11,051 nucleotides of DNA from Actinomycetes bacterium (GCA_029779385.1 JAKPAQ010000106.1:1-11051); one strand, 5' to 3'; counted from the first letter of the stretch, positions 1 through 7,647 are shown. Notes: generated by a model from the sequence alone, not told the origin. A program made the numbers and translations.

Positions 1-623
1 GCGTCGATACCGACGTGTTCACGCCGCCATCGACTAGGACCGACCAACCAGTGGTGGCGTTCATCAGTCCGTTGGCGCCAAACAAGGGGATTGATCGACT
101 GCTGTCGGCGATGGCGCTGGTTCGAAAATCGATCCCGCAGGCGCGACTAGTTGTTGCCGGAACTGGCCCGCTGGAGCCAATGGTCAGAGCCGCGGCCGAA
201 GATCCGGCGCAGCAGGTGACCTTGGTGGGTGGCCTAGATGCTCACGGTGTGGCCGACCTGTTGCGCAACTCGGCGGTGTTCACCACTGCGCCAAGGCCGA
301 CCTGGAAGTGGGAAGAGCAGTTTGGCTTGGCCTACATCGAGGCGCAGGCCTGCGGTTTGCCAGTGGTCACTACCGAATGCGGCAGCAATTACGAGGCGCT
401 CGCCGCAGGTAACTCGCTACTCAAGGTGTCACCAAAGGATGCCGACGCACAGATTGAAGCGTTGGCGGCTGAGCTGATCGACTGGCTGAACAATCCGCTG
501 AAGCGACAAACTCAGGGCGACGCAAACCGAGACTGGGTTGTGGCGAATCACGACCTGAGAACTCAGACGGCCCGGATGGGCGAGGCGTTCGCCGAGATCG
601 AACGTATTCACGGAGTTCGCTGA
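1..623 (+). CDS. Family 4 glycosyltransferase, C-terminal part (5' end outside window)
   Basis: This is the C-terminal, nucleotide-sugar-binding half of a GT-B fold, family 4 glycosyltransferase, a cytoplasmic enzyme that moves a sugar from a nucleotide donor to an acceptor. The reading frame is open from base 3 and begins VDTDVFTPP, the usual GT4 linker motif (G-V-D-x-x-x-F), so the gene continues upstream. The GTG at 15 is only an internal codon. Numbering from that codon, there is a Rossmann strand with AFISPLAPNKGID (15-27), the strand/loop RLVVAGTGPL (44-53), and the family's E-x7-E donor-binding motif at E101 and E109 (EQFGLAYIE), followed by ACGLPVVTTECGSNYE. The stop TGA shares its last base with the next gene's ATG, so the two are probably translationally coupled. 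Donor, acceptor and linkage cannot be read from this fragment; the neighbours suggest envelope glycan synthesis. Confidence 0.9.
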   Translation, partial: VDTDVFTPPSTRTDQPVVAFISPLAPNKGIDRLLSAMALVRKSIPQARLVVAGTGPLEPMVRAAAEDPAQQVTLVGGLDAHGVADLLRNSAVFTTAPRPTWKWEEQFGLAYIEAQACGLPVVTTECGSNYEALAAGNSLLKVSPKDADAQIEALAAELIDWLNNPLKRQTQGDANRDWVVANHDLRTQTARMGEAFAEIERIHGVR

Positions 624-2359
624 TGCGTCGGATGGCCAGTCCAATCGCGGTCGGTGCGGTCGTGGGCCTGCTTGCGGCACTAATCATTCTCGGTCCGGCG
701 CTCAAGCCCGGATTCTTACTGCATTACGACATGGTTTTCGTGCCTCACCTTGGGCTCGGTGAGCGAACCCTAGGCATCGATGGCGCGGCCGGTCGAGCAG
801 TGCCAAACGACCTAGTGGTTGCTTTGGCGTCGCAAGTGCTGCCTGGCTGGCTAGTTCAAAAGCTCCTACTCGTCCTAGTGTTCGTCGCCGCTGGCGCGGG
901 TGCCGGTGCGCTGATGCCAGGACGGCGAGCGGCCGCGGTGGCGGCGGTTGTTGCCACTTGGAATCCGTGGGTTGGTGAGCGCCTGGCGATCGGCCATTGG
1001 GGCTACCTGTTGGGGTACGCGGCCTTGTTCTGGGTGATATTTGCCGCTGGCAGATGTCGTCGCGGAATTACCGGGCCTGGGCTGCTTGGCTTCGTAATGA
1101 TGTTGGCGGGGTTGTGCGGTTCAACTGCAGCTCTGCTTTCGGCAATTCTGGCCACCGCAGTCCTTCTTGTTGGCCCACGCGAGACCAGAGCAGTTAGGGC
1201 CTGGCTTTGGGCCATGTTGATTTCTTTCCTCGTGGCGGCGGCGTGGTGGTTCCCGTTTTTGCGGTCGCCTGCTTCTGGTTCGGCTGACATTGAAGGCGTC
1301 AATGCATTCGCCGCTCGGGCAGACACCCCGTTGGGTGTAATCGCTTCGGTTATGACAGGTGGCGGAATCTGGAATCAGGGTGCGTGGTTTGCTGAGCGCC
1401 AATCAGTCGTCCTTTCAGTTGTTGCATTATTGGCAGTCCTGCTGGTGGTGACGATTGCTTGGCGCGACCCGTCGGTGCGGGCGAGGCCAGAGTTCGCTGG
1501 GGCTGCTGCCGCCGGGCTTTTCGGTTTGACTTTGGCTTCTTTGGGGGCAATCCCGGGCGGTCGAGAACTTGTCGCTGCGGTCGTCCTCCACTTTCCTGGT
1601 GGTGGCCTGATTCGAGATGGTCAGAAGTTCGCTGCGCTCTGGCTCGTGGCGGTTGCGCTGGCAGCAGGCTTGGCGACCGTGAAGTTAGGCCAACTGCTTG
1701 ATCGGCGTGGTGCCGGGCGGTTTGCCGCCAGCGCAGTCTGTGGCGCTTGCGCACTAGTCGCGGTGGTGACCTTGCCAGGAGTTGCCTTTGGGGCGATGGG
1801 TCGATGGGACGCGGTCGACTATCCGGTAGACATGACCTTTTTGGCGGAGCGGATAAATGAGGCCGAACCAGGGGGAGTGGCCGTCATGCCGTGGACCCTG
1901 TACCGCAAGTACGACTGGAACGACAACCGCGTCGTCCTTGATCCGTGGCAGCGACTCGTTGATCGCGACGTCCGAGTCAGCGACACCCTTCCGCTAGTCG
2001 ACTCGGCTGTCGCCGGTGACGATCCGCGAGCGGCCCAAGTGGACTGGGCTTTGCGGTCGGCCGATGTGGCAGCGGCATTGAAATCCATTGGCGTTCGATA
2101 TCTCCTGATCCAGAAGGATCAGCCAGGACCCAACTTGCCCGAGGGAGTGTTCGAGAACGCGACGCTCAAATTCGAGACAAAAACACTGCAATGGTGGGAT
2201 CTTGGCACCGACGGTTTGGAACTGGTCCAGCCCGCAACGTCAACCGACAGAGCCGGCCTGTGGCTAAGCGCAGTTGGTGTGTCGTTGAGCGTGGCTGGGC
2301 TGGTGTGGTTAAGGCGGCCAAGAAAGTCAAATAATCTGTCGAACAATGGTGGGGTTTAG
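623..2359 (+). CDS. Polytopic membrane protein, GT-C-like / AftD N-terminal-like architecture
   Basis: I do not recognise a named gene for this 578-residue integral membrane protein. Residues 1-390 hold about ten hydrophobic segments, residues 395-540 form a soluble, probably extracytoplasmic domain, and a last segment lies at about 545-563 before a basic tail. An acidic residue in the first loop (D36 in HYDMVFVP) is where GT-C lipid-sugar-dependent glycosyltransferases keep their catalytic acid. Other landmarks are WNPWVGERLAIGHWGYLLGY (113-132), AAAWWFPFL (205-213), GGGLIRDGQKFA (326-337), VAVMPW (419-424) and GVRYLLIQKDQ (490-500). These occur in the same order as comparable segments in the AftD homologue two genes downstream, so a GT-C-type role in envelope glycan assembly is a reasonable inference, not a demonstrated one. 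The ATG overlaps the previous stop and has GGAG at 612-615, seven bases upstream, which supports this start over the in-frame ATG at 632. It could also be a flippase or a non-catalytic partner. Confidence 0.75.
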   Translation: MRRMASPIAVGAVVGLLAALIILGPALKPGFLLHYDMVFVPHLGLGERTLGIDGAAGRAVPNDLVVALASQVLPGWLVQKLLLVLVFVAAGAGAGALMPGRRAAAVAAVVATWNPWVGERLAIGHWGYLLGYAALFWVIFAAGRCRRGITGPGLLGFVMMLAGLCGSTAALLSAILATAVLLVGPRETRAVRAWLWAMLISFLVAAAWWFPFLRSPASGSADIEGVNAFAARADTPLGVIASVMTGGGIWNQGAWFAERQSVVLSVVALLAVLLVVTIAWRDPSVRARPEFAGAAAAGLFGLTLASLGAIPGGRELVAAVVLHFPGGGLIRDGQKFAALWLVAVALAAGLATVKLGQLLDRRGAGRFAASAVCGACALVAVVTLPGVAFGAMGRWDAVDYPVDMTFLAERINEAEPGGVAVMPWTLYRKYDWNDNRVVLDPWQRLVDRDVRVSDTLPLVDSAVAGDDPRAAQVDWALRSADVAAALKSIGVRYLLIQKDQPGPNLPEGVFENATLKFETKTLQWWDLGTDGLELVQPATSTDRAGLWLSAVGVSLSVAGLVWLRRPRKSNNLSNNGGV

Positions 2360-2428
2360 CATCCTGGCTTAAGTAGGGCTGCTACGCTACTGCCTAGTAT
2401 CTCCTTCGAGAATGGGAAACTGAGGAAT

Positions 2429-2578
2429 ATGAACGAGAACGCTGTATGGTCCATCGGTGGCACCGTCGCCGGAATCATCTTGGGCATTTTGGCCCTGCTA
2501 GGCATCGTTGCGAGCCAGACGTCGGTAAAGCAGGCGCAGACTCACTCCTCCGTCATCGCCTACGACGAAGCCAACTGA
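2429..2578 (+). CDS. Small single-pass membrane protein, DUF2613-like (49 aa)
   Basis: A 49-residue reading frame, ATG at 2429 to TGA at 2576-2578, fills most of the gap between the 578-residue membrane protein and aftD. It has a short polar N-terminus (MNENAVW), one glycine/isoleucine-rich hydrophobic segment at about residues 8-28 (SIGGTVAGIILGILALLGIV), then a polar tail ending SSVIAYDEAN. Size, single N-terminal hydrophobic segment and the SSV...Y-x-(D/E) tail fit the DUF2613 family, whose members in mycobacteria and corynebacteria include the small protein encoded beside aftD (Rv0236A next to Rv0236c, from memory). Position immediately before aftD, ten bases from its start, strengthens the call. 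Function is unknown; an accessory or stabilising role for AftD is inference. GAGG at 2422-2425 lies only three bases from the ATG, so the ribosome site is not ideal. The leader 2360-2428 contains TAGTAT at 2395-2400 as a possible -10 element, without a convincing -35. Confidence 0.75.
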   Translation: MNENAVWSIGGTVAGIILGILALLGIVASQTSVKQAQTHSSVIAYDEAN

Positions 2579-2588
2579 CCTGACCGGG

Positions 2589-5500
2589 GTGTCTAGCCCC
2601 GAACACGTCGAACCCGCCGAGCACGCTCGGCGGGTTCGTGCTGTCTTCAGTACGCTGCTGGTTGCGATCCTGCCTTGGCTGATCGCGCCCGGGAAGGTGC
2701 AACCAGACACAAAACTCGACTTGACCATCTCGCCGTGGCTCTACCTGTCTCGGGCAACGGACGCGTGGAACTCTCATGCCGGGCTCGGGGAGTTGCAGAA
2801 CCAGGCCTACGGGTATCTCTTCCCGTTTGGGCCAGTAATGGCCGTGGCGCAAGCGGTGGGTATGCCAGCGTGGGCCGCCCAGCGGCTCTGGTGGAGCCTG
2901 CTGCTCGTGGTTGCCTTTACCGGAACCTACTTCGTTGCCAAGAAGGTTTTTGGCATCGGTTCAGACCTCGCCCTTGTTGCTGCTGCGCTGTACGCATTGG
3001 CACCCAGAGTGCTCACGGTCCTATCGCAGATCTCAATTGAGGCCTGGCCCGGCGCCGTGGCGCCGTGGTTGGTTTTGGTTGCTTGGGCGATGGTGAGGCC
3101 CCGGCTAGCAGGGCAGGGGTCAGCACGCCCGGTTTTGCTTCGCGCGGCCGCCTGGACCGCCTTGCTTACTTTGTCCTTGGGCGGGGTGAACGCGACTGCT
3201 TCGGCAGTCGTTCTGGCGTTGCCGTTTGCGGCCATTCTCACCGCACCGGCCAATGCCCATCGTTGGCGGGCGTTGGGCTTTTGGGCGGGAGGAGTGCTTG
3301 TCGGTTCTGCTTGGTGGCTAGTTCCGCTCTTTGTGCTGGCCCAGTACGGCTATCCATTTTTGGACTTTATCGAAACCGCCAGGATCACCACTGCGGTCAC
3401 TTCGGTTCCTAATGTCTTGCGGGGAGCAGACCACTGGATTGCGTACATCCTTGACTCGCAGTCCCAACCCGTTTGGCAGGCCGGGTGGGTTCAGGCTCAA
3501 GGGCTGATCGCGATCGTGGCCGGTTCGGTGGTTGCCGGTGCTGGGGCCGCTGGTCTGATCGCTCTTAGCCGAGACAATCGGCGCAGACATGCGGCAAGGT
3601 TCGCCACGCTGAGTGCCGTGATGGGCGTGGCGCTCATGACAGTTGGTCACTCACAGTTCGCCGGATCGCCGATCGCCGATCCTGTGCGAGCATTCTTGGA
3701 CGGTAGTGGGGCGGCATTTCGCAACGTCCACAAGGCCGACCCGCTCGTCCGCTTGCCGTTTGCAATCGGCGTCGCAGTGCTGCTTTCGCGGGCGCGTTTT
3801 TCAGCCCGTCGTTCGGTTCGAGTTGGCGCAGTAGGGGTGCTCATCGCCGCCGTCCTAAGTCCGATGGCGCTTTGGGCAGGACGTGGCGGCGACGTGAACT
3901 CCTATTCGCAGATTCCCGCCGCCTGGACATCGGCCGCCCGCGAAATCGATGCGCTCGCGGACGAATTCGGCGGATCGACTCTGGTTCTGCCGGCTGCGCG
4001 AACCGCCGAGTTCGGTTGGGGTAAGACCTCAGATGAACCGCTTAGCGCACTAACCAAGTCGCCCATCGTGGTACGAGCGGCGGCCCCGCTTGGACACCCC
4101 GGGGCCACTCGGATCCTTGACGCGGTCGACGATGCGGTTGCCACTGGGAAGACACAACCGGGGCTCGCCGAGGCACTGCAGCGGATGGGGATCGCCCGGG
4201 TGGTCGTTCGGCACGGGGTGCTCGATCTAGTCGAATCGCGCCCGGCCGAACGGGCCGAACAGACGTTGGCCGCATCGCCGGGCTTTACCAAGCGCGAATC
4301 CTTTACCGGACTAACTCTCTGGCAGGTCGGCTCGGCTGAAAGCGCCGCGATGCACTCGTACCCGGCAAATGACCTAGTGGTTTCGGGCGGCCCAGAAGCT
4401 GTGCTCAATCTTTCTGCTGCCGGGCTGGCGACCGACCGCGCGGTTCAAATCGAGCCGGGCTCCAAAGCCGCGCAGGTGCTGACCGACTCGCTGCGTTGGC
4501 GCCAGTTCAACAGCGGTCGACCGAGCCAACTCGCCTATGGGCCGACGCTGCCGGCCGACGATTTGGCCCCGACGAAGATTGGTGCCAAAGACCTACCTCC
4601 GGCTGGGAACGTGGCGAACCAACCGGTAAGGCAATGGCTTGGTTTGGCCGATGTCTCTGCCTCGAGTTCTGCCGCAGATCCTTTCGGAAATGCTTGGGCT
4701 GGCACGGCTGCTGGGCCTGCCGGCGCCCTGGACGCTGACCCCGAAACTGCTTGGCTCACTGACGCGCAGACCGACGGCAATCTCGTCCTAACGTTGCCCG
4801 AGCCCACCGCGCTTGGCACCTTGAGTGTTACCGCAGCGACCAGCGCCGATGAACTCAAAAAGATCACCGTGGTGGCTCGTGGGAAAAATGGCACTTCGAC
4901 GCGCCAAGTGCTCAAGTTCACCAACGCCAAAGGTCACGTCGAGCTGGGCAACGATCCGGTTTCCAAACTCGAGTTAGTACTGCCGAAGGCAAGAACCGAA
5001 TTGGTGCGTGGGATCGCCGAAGTGTCGAGTTCGCTCCATCGGTGGGGCTCGCGGTTGGTGCTGCCTGGCGACGTGGACTTCGCCAACGGACAACTGCTTC
5101 TGAGTCCGTTGCCCGAAGACCCAAGCTCCCCTAGTTGGTTGTTCACCTCGGCCGCGCAAGGATCGGCGCGGGTCGAACTTTTCGCAAGATCTCGGCCCGG
5201 GACCGAACTAGATGATCTGCTCGACTCGCCAGTGCAGTTCCGATCCAACGATCGCGTTCGAACCGAGGCGACCGGCCGACCCGGGGCGGCGTTCGACCGC
5301 GACGATGAGACTACGTGGGAAGTTCCTGCCGGTACTCGGTCGGCGGTAGTTGACGTGACTTTCGCTGAACCAACCACCTTCGGCACCATTGAGGTGCCGG
5401 CAGGTTCCTTAAGTTCAATTCGAGTGAGTGCATCCGGTCGAACCGATGTCTTGCCCGCGTCCGGCGGAAAGTCCAAACTACGTGCGACCAAGTTCCGCCT

Positions 5501-6422
5501 TGAACTGGTCGGGATCGACTCGTCGACAAAGTGGCAGGTTCCCGAAATCGTTTGGTCCGAAATCCCAGCCAAGAAGGACACGGTGGCTCTTGAGTGCAGC
5601 ACCGTCTCGGTTGGCGACAGTAGCGTCAGTTTCGGCGGCTTGGTCGCTCGTTCGGCATTGCTCGATTCGGCGCCGGTGTCGCTTGAACCGTGTGGTAGTG
5701 GGTTTGTCTCGATCAAGCCCGGCGCGACTTCCGTGGTGGCGGCCGCACCCGGCCCAATGAAGGTGGAACGCTTGACCATTGGCGAGGCGACATTGCCGAG
5801 TTCTGCCGTCCGGAAGTTGGTTGCCGGCCAACTCGTCGGTGGCCGGCTCCACGTGTCGATGGCGGCCGGAGATGACGCGATAATTGCAATGACTCAGTCT
5901 GCTAACAACGGCTGGCGCGCCAAGACCACTGCTGGCGTTCAATTGACTCCTCGGGTAGTTGACGGCTGGCGGCAGGGCTTTGAAGTTCCCGCATCTGCGG
6001 CCGAGGAGATTGAGGTTTACTTCGCGCCGACGACCGCACAGCGAGCCGGACTGCTAACCGGGCCGATTGCGTTGGGCCTATCGCTTTTGGTGCTGCTCCT
6101 GACTCGGCGCCATCGTTTGACCTGGCCCGCCGAAAGCCCATCGACGGTTACTCGCCGCAGTGCCACTGGTATCGGTGCCAGCACATTCCTCGGGTTTATT
6201 TGCGGGGGAGTGGTCGGGTTAGGGCTGGGTGCGATTGCTTGGTTGCTGCCGCGAAAGTGGCTCGTGCCGGCGGCGCTGGGGACGATGACGCTGGTGGGAT
6301 TGGCCTTGGCTTTGCTCGGGGTCGTCGAACAAAGTTCGGCCGGGGCGATCCTAGGTCAAATTGGTGGACTGTTCACGCTTTCGCTGATGATCCGTGGCTT
6401 GTTCGATACCGAACAGCCTTGA
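2589..6422 (+). CDS. aftD: AftD-type alpha-(1->3)-arabinofuranosyltransferase (DUF3367 family)
   Basis: AftD adds arabinofuranose from decaprenyl-phosphoarabinose to arabinan chains of arabinogalactan and lipoarabinomannan on the outer face of the membrane. This 1277-residue protein (mycobacterial forms are about 1400) shows the family landmarks: QPDTKLDLT (38-46), whose first-loop aspartates are candidates for the GT-C catalytic acid; NQAYGYLFP (71-79); FLDFIETARITT (257-268); and FRNVHKADPLVRLP (377-390). Residues 20-430 form the polytopic GT-C core. A soluble region follows with two discoidin-like (F5/8 type C) modules, around 685-815 and 880-990, each marked by A-(L/F)-D-x-D-x-E-T-x-W. 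A segment NNGWR...VDGWRQGFEVP (1106-1134) matches the conserved region before the C-terminal membrane segments (about 1155-1268). The GTG at 2589 is the only suitable start before PDTKLDLT, but it lacks a clear ribosome site and lies ten bases after the DUF2613 stop, suggesting coupling. The polymer this organism's enzyme acts on may differ from mycobacterial arabinan. Confidence 0.92.
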   Translation: MSSPEHVEPAEHARRVRAVFSTLLVAILPWLIAPGKVQPDTKLDLTISPWLYLSRATDAWNSHAGLGELQNQAYGYLFPFGPVMAVAQAVGMPAWAAQRLWWSLLLVVAFTGTYFVAKKVFGIGSDLALVAAALYALAPRVLTVLSQISIEAWPGAVAPWLVLVAWAMVRPRLAGQGSARPVLLRAAAWTALLTLSLGGVNATASAVVLALPFAAILTAPANAHRWRALGFWAGGVLVGSAWWLVPLFVLAQYGYPFLDFIETARITTAVTSVPNVLRGADHWIAYILDSQSQPVWQAGWVQAQGLIAIVAGSVVAGAGAAGLIALSRDNRRRHAARFATLSAVMGVALMTVGHSQFAGSPIADPVRAFLDGSGAAFRNVHKADPLVRLPFAIGVAVLLSRARFSARRSVRVGAVGVLIAAVLSPMALWAGRGGDVNSYSQIPAAWTSAAREIDALADEFGGSTLVLPAARTAEFGWGKTSDEPLSALTKSPIVVRAAAPLGHPGATRILDAVDDAVATGKTQPGLAEALQRMGIARVVVRHGVLDLVESRPAERAEQTLAASPGFTKRESFTGLTLWQVGSAESAAMHSYPANDLVVSGGPEAVLNLSAAGLATDRAVQIEPGSKAAQVLTDSLRWRQFNSGRPSQLAYGPTLPADDLAPTKIGAKDLPPAGNVANQPVRQWLGLADVSASSSAADPFGNAWAGTAAGPAGALDADPETAWLTDAQTDGNLVLTLPEPTALGTLSVTAATSADELKKITVVARGKNGTSTRQVLKFTNAKGHVELGNDPVSKLELVLPKARTELVRGIAEVSSSLHRWGSRLVLPGDVDFANGQLLLSPLPEDPSSPSWLFTSAAQGSARVELFARSRPGTELDDLLDSPVQFRSNDRVRTEATGRPGAAFDRDDETTWEVPAGTRSAVVDVTFAEPTTFGTIEVPAGSLSSIRVSASGRTDVLPASGGKSKLRATKFRLELVGIDSSTKWQVPEIVWSEIPAKKDTVALECSTVSVGDSSVSFGGLVARSALLDSAPVSLEPCGSGFVSIKPGATSVVAAAPGPMKVERLTIGEATLPSSAVRKLVAGQLVGGRLHVSMAAGDDAIIAMTQSANNGWRAKTTAGVQLTPRVVDGWRQGFEVPASAAEEIEVYFAPTTAQRAGLLTGPIALGLSLLVLLLTRRHRLTWPAESPSTVTRRSATGIGASTFLGFICGGVVGLGLGAIAWLLPRKWLVPAALGTMTLVGLALALLGVVEQSSAGAILGQIGGLFTLSLMIRGLFDTEQP
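2609..2638. repeat. Perfect 14-bp inverted repeat, terminator-like hairpin at the start of aftD
   Basis: The arm CGAACCCGCCGAGC (2609-2622) is followed, after AC (2623-2624), by its exact reverse complement (2625-2638). As RNA it folds into a 13-bp GC-rich stem with a four-base loop. It lies 31 bases after the DUF2613 stop and covers codons 7-17 of aftD. The stem resembles actinobacterial intrinsic terminators, but no T-run follows (TGCTGTCTTC). It may act as a partial terminator or attenuator between the small gene and aftD, or as structure affecting aftD translation. The structure is directly visible; the role is inferred. Confidence 0.7.
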
Positions 6423-7560
6423 GAATCGGTCGCTCTAGCAGGATCCAAGACGCGCTCGCGAGCGCGATTGTGAAGCCCAGCACCGCATAAAGAACCCACC
6501 AGAAACCGGTGGCAAACAGCGTTGCCCCCGAAGCAGCGAAAACCAACTGCAGCACTAGGACGTGCCATAGGAAGATTCCGTAAGAAATGTCACCGAGCCA
6601 CTTCGTCACCGGCGATGAGGCGACCGTGTTGGCCGAAGTTCCTGACTTTGGCTCGTCTGCGGCTGCGGCCAAGAGCAGCAGCGCAAACAGTGCGTACGCC
6701 AGTTCTTTGAACACGGACTGGCCGATCGTGGGAGCAGTCAGGTCGCGTGGCCCAGCCAGTGGGGAGGAAGCGAGAGAAAACACGACCACGGCTCCGAGAA
6801 CCAAAGTTGTCCGAGACTGAAAAACCGCGGCCAAAAGCGATTCGCTCGCCAGCGGGCCGACGCCATGGTTTCTTGCTTCGACGACGAAGGCGACACCGGC
6901 GCCGGCGGTGAACCAAGCGAGGTGGCCGAGCACACTTGTGGCCAGCACGCCGGCTCCACTTGTCGAACCGGCAAGAGTCCAACTCGTGGCCGCAGCTTGG
7001 GCCAGGAGGCCGACCAGGGCTGCGCCAAAAAACAGGCGACCGACCGACCTCACTGCCTGAACATGGTCGTGTCGAGTGATTAGCCGCACCAGCAGCAAAC
7101 TGAGCAGCGGGACGAAGAAGTAGAAGGTGACCTCGGTGGTGAGACTCCAAGTTTGGGTGAACGACTGGTAGTAGTCGCCGGTGTAGCCCTGAAGAAGCAA
7201 CACGTTTGAAGCAACTTTTGAGAAACCGCCGAGCCCGCCGGCACCGGTGATCGAAGCGGCGGCGATGAGCACCGCCGCGAGTGTTAGCCAATATGCCGGC
7301 AGGATTCTGGCTGACCGGCGGGCCGCATAGCGCCCTGGGTCCGGTTTGCTGTCGTTGCCTTCGAATCCCCTTCGGATTGCCGGTCGCAGCAGCAAGAACG
7401 CCGAGATGGCGAAAAATACGGCCACGCCAGCGTCACCACGAGCGATCAGGCCGCCAACAAAATCGATCCGAGTCGCGCCGGTCCAGAATCCAACATGAGA
7501 CAGCAGCACCAATAGTGCTGCGACTGCGCGTAGGCCGTGTACGAGGCGCAGGTGGCCCAT
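6373..7560 (-). CDS. Acyltransferase family 3 integral membrane protein
   Basis: This 395-residue protein belongs to the acyltransferase-3 family, polytopic membrane enzymes that O-acylate envelope or exported sugars (OafA/OatA-like). The family's R-x10-H motif is exact at R11 and H22 (HGLRAVAALLVLLSH), followed by GVAVFFAISAFLLLRP (45-60), RRSARILPAYW (81-91) and WSLTTEVTFYFFVPL (138-152) with the conserved E143. About ten hydrophobic segments are present, ending with SYGIFLWH and a short basic tail. No C-terminal SGNH domain is attached. The start is the ATG at 7560, because GGAGGT lies just before it (7564-7569 on the complement); an in-frame ATG at 7608 would place the start inside the divergent promoter gap. 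Its 3' end overlaps the aftD end by 50 bp. The substrate is unknown; a glycan made by the neighbouring genes is a plausible target. Confidence 0.92.
   Translation of the reverse strand: MGHLRLVHGLRAVAALLVLLSHVGFWTGATRIDFVGGLIARGDAGVAVFFAISAFLLLRPAIRRGFEGNDSKPDPGRYAARRSARILPAYWLTLAAVLIAAASITGAGGLGGFSKVASNVLLLQGYTGDYYQSFTQTWSLTTEVTFYFFVPLLSLLLVRLITRHDHVQAVRSVGRLFFGAALVGLLAQAAATSWTLAGSTSGAGVLATSVLGHLAWFTAGAGVAFVVEARNHGVGPLASESLLAAVFQSRTTLVLGAVVVFSLASSPLAGPRDLTAPTIGQSVFKELAYALFALLLLAAAADEPKSGTSANTVASSPVTKWLGDISYGIFLWHVLVLQLVFAASGATLFATGFWWVLYAVLGFTIALASASWILLERPILKAVRYRTSHGSSAKA
6451..6466. repeat. 16-bp perfect palindrome near the convergent gene ends
   Basis: CGCGCTCGCGAGCGCG is self-complementary over all 16 bases. 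It lies 29 bases downstream of the aftD stop and inside the 3' part of the leftward acyltransferase gene, where it encodes an Ala-Leu-Ala-Ser-Ala stretch of a membrane segment. It could form a six-base-pair stem with a four-base loop and help end aftD transcription, but no T-run follows, and GC-rich alanine codons alone could produce it. Confidence 0.4.
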
Positions 7561-7563
7561 GAG

Positions 7564-7569
7564 ACCTCC
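7564..7569 (-). promoter_or_regulatory. Ribosome binding site deciding the acyltransferase start
   Basis: The complement reads GGAGGT followed by CTC and the ATG at 7560. This near-perfect Shine-Dalgarno sequence, three to four bases from the ATG, selects 7560 over the upstream in-frame ATG at 7608. Confidence 0.7.
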
Positions 7570-7633
7570 GTGGTGGGTGTTATCGGGTACTTTGTCGTGT
7601 CGCACCATATTTTCGTGGTGCAGGCCACATCGT

Positions 7634-7638
7634 GGAGG
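7634..7638 (+). promoter_or_regulatory. Ribosome binding site deciding the hddA start
   Basis: GGAGG lies nine bases before ATG 7648. This selects ATG 7648 over the upstream in-frame GTG at 7537, which would lie inside the divergent acyltransferase gene. Confidence 0.7.
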
Positions 7639-7647
7639 TTAGTACCA

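Noticed and set aside
4934..5779. 281-codon open frame on the minus strand, antisense to aftD
   Set aside because: Low-complexity Ser/Thr/Pro/Arg product without motifs, fully inside the well-supported aftD gene; a shadow of GC-rich coding sequence.
6590..7291. 233-codon minus-strand frame inside the acyltransferase gene
   Set aside because: It is a different frame of the same strand, rich in Arg, His and Pro, with no motifs, while the other frame shows the exact acyltransferase-3 motifs.
7537..7647. Upstream extension of hddA from GTG 7537
   Set aside because: It would run into the divergent acyltransferase gene and its ribosome site. ATG 7648 has GGAGG nine bases upstream and gives a normal kinase length.
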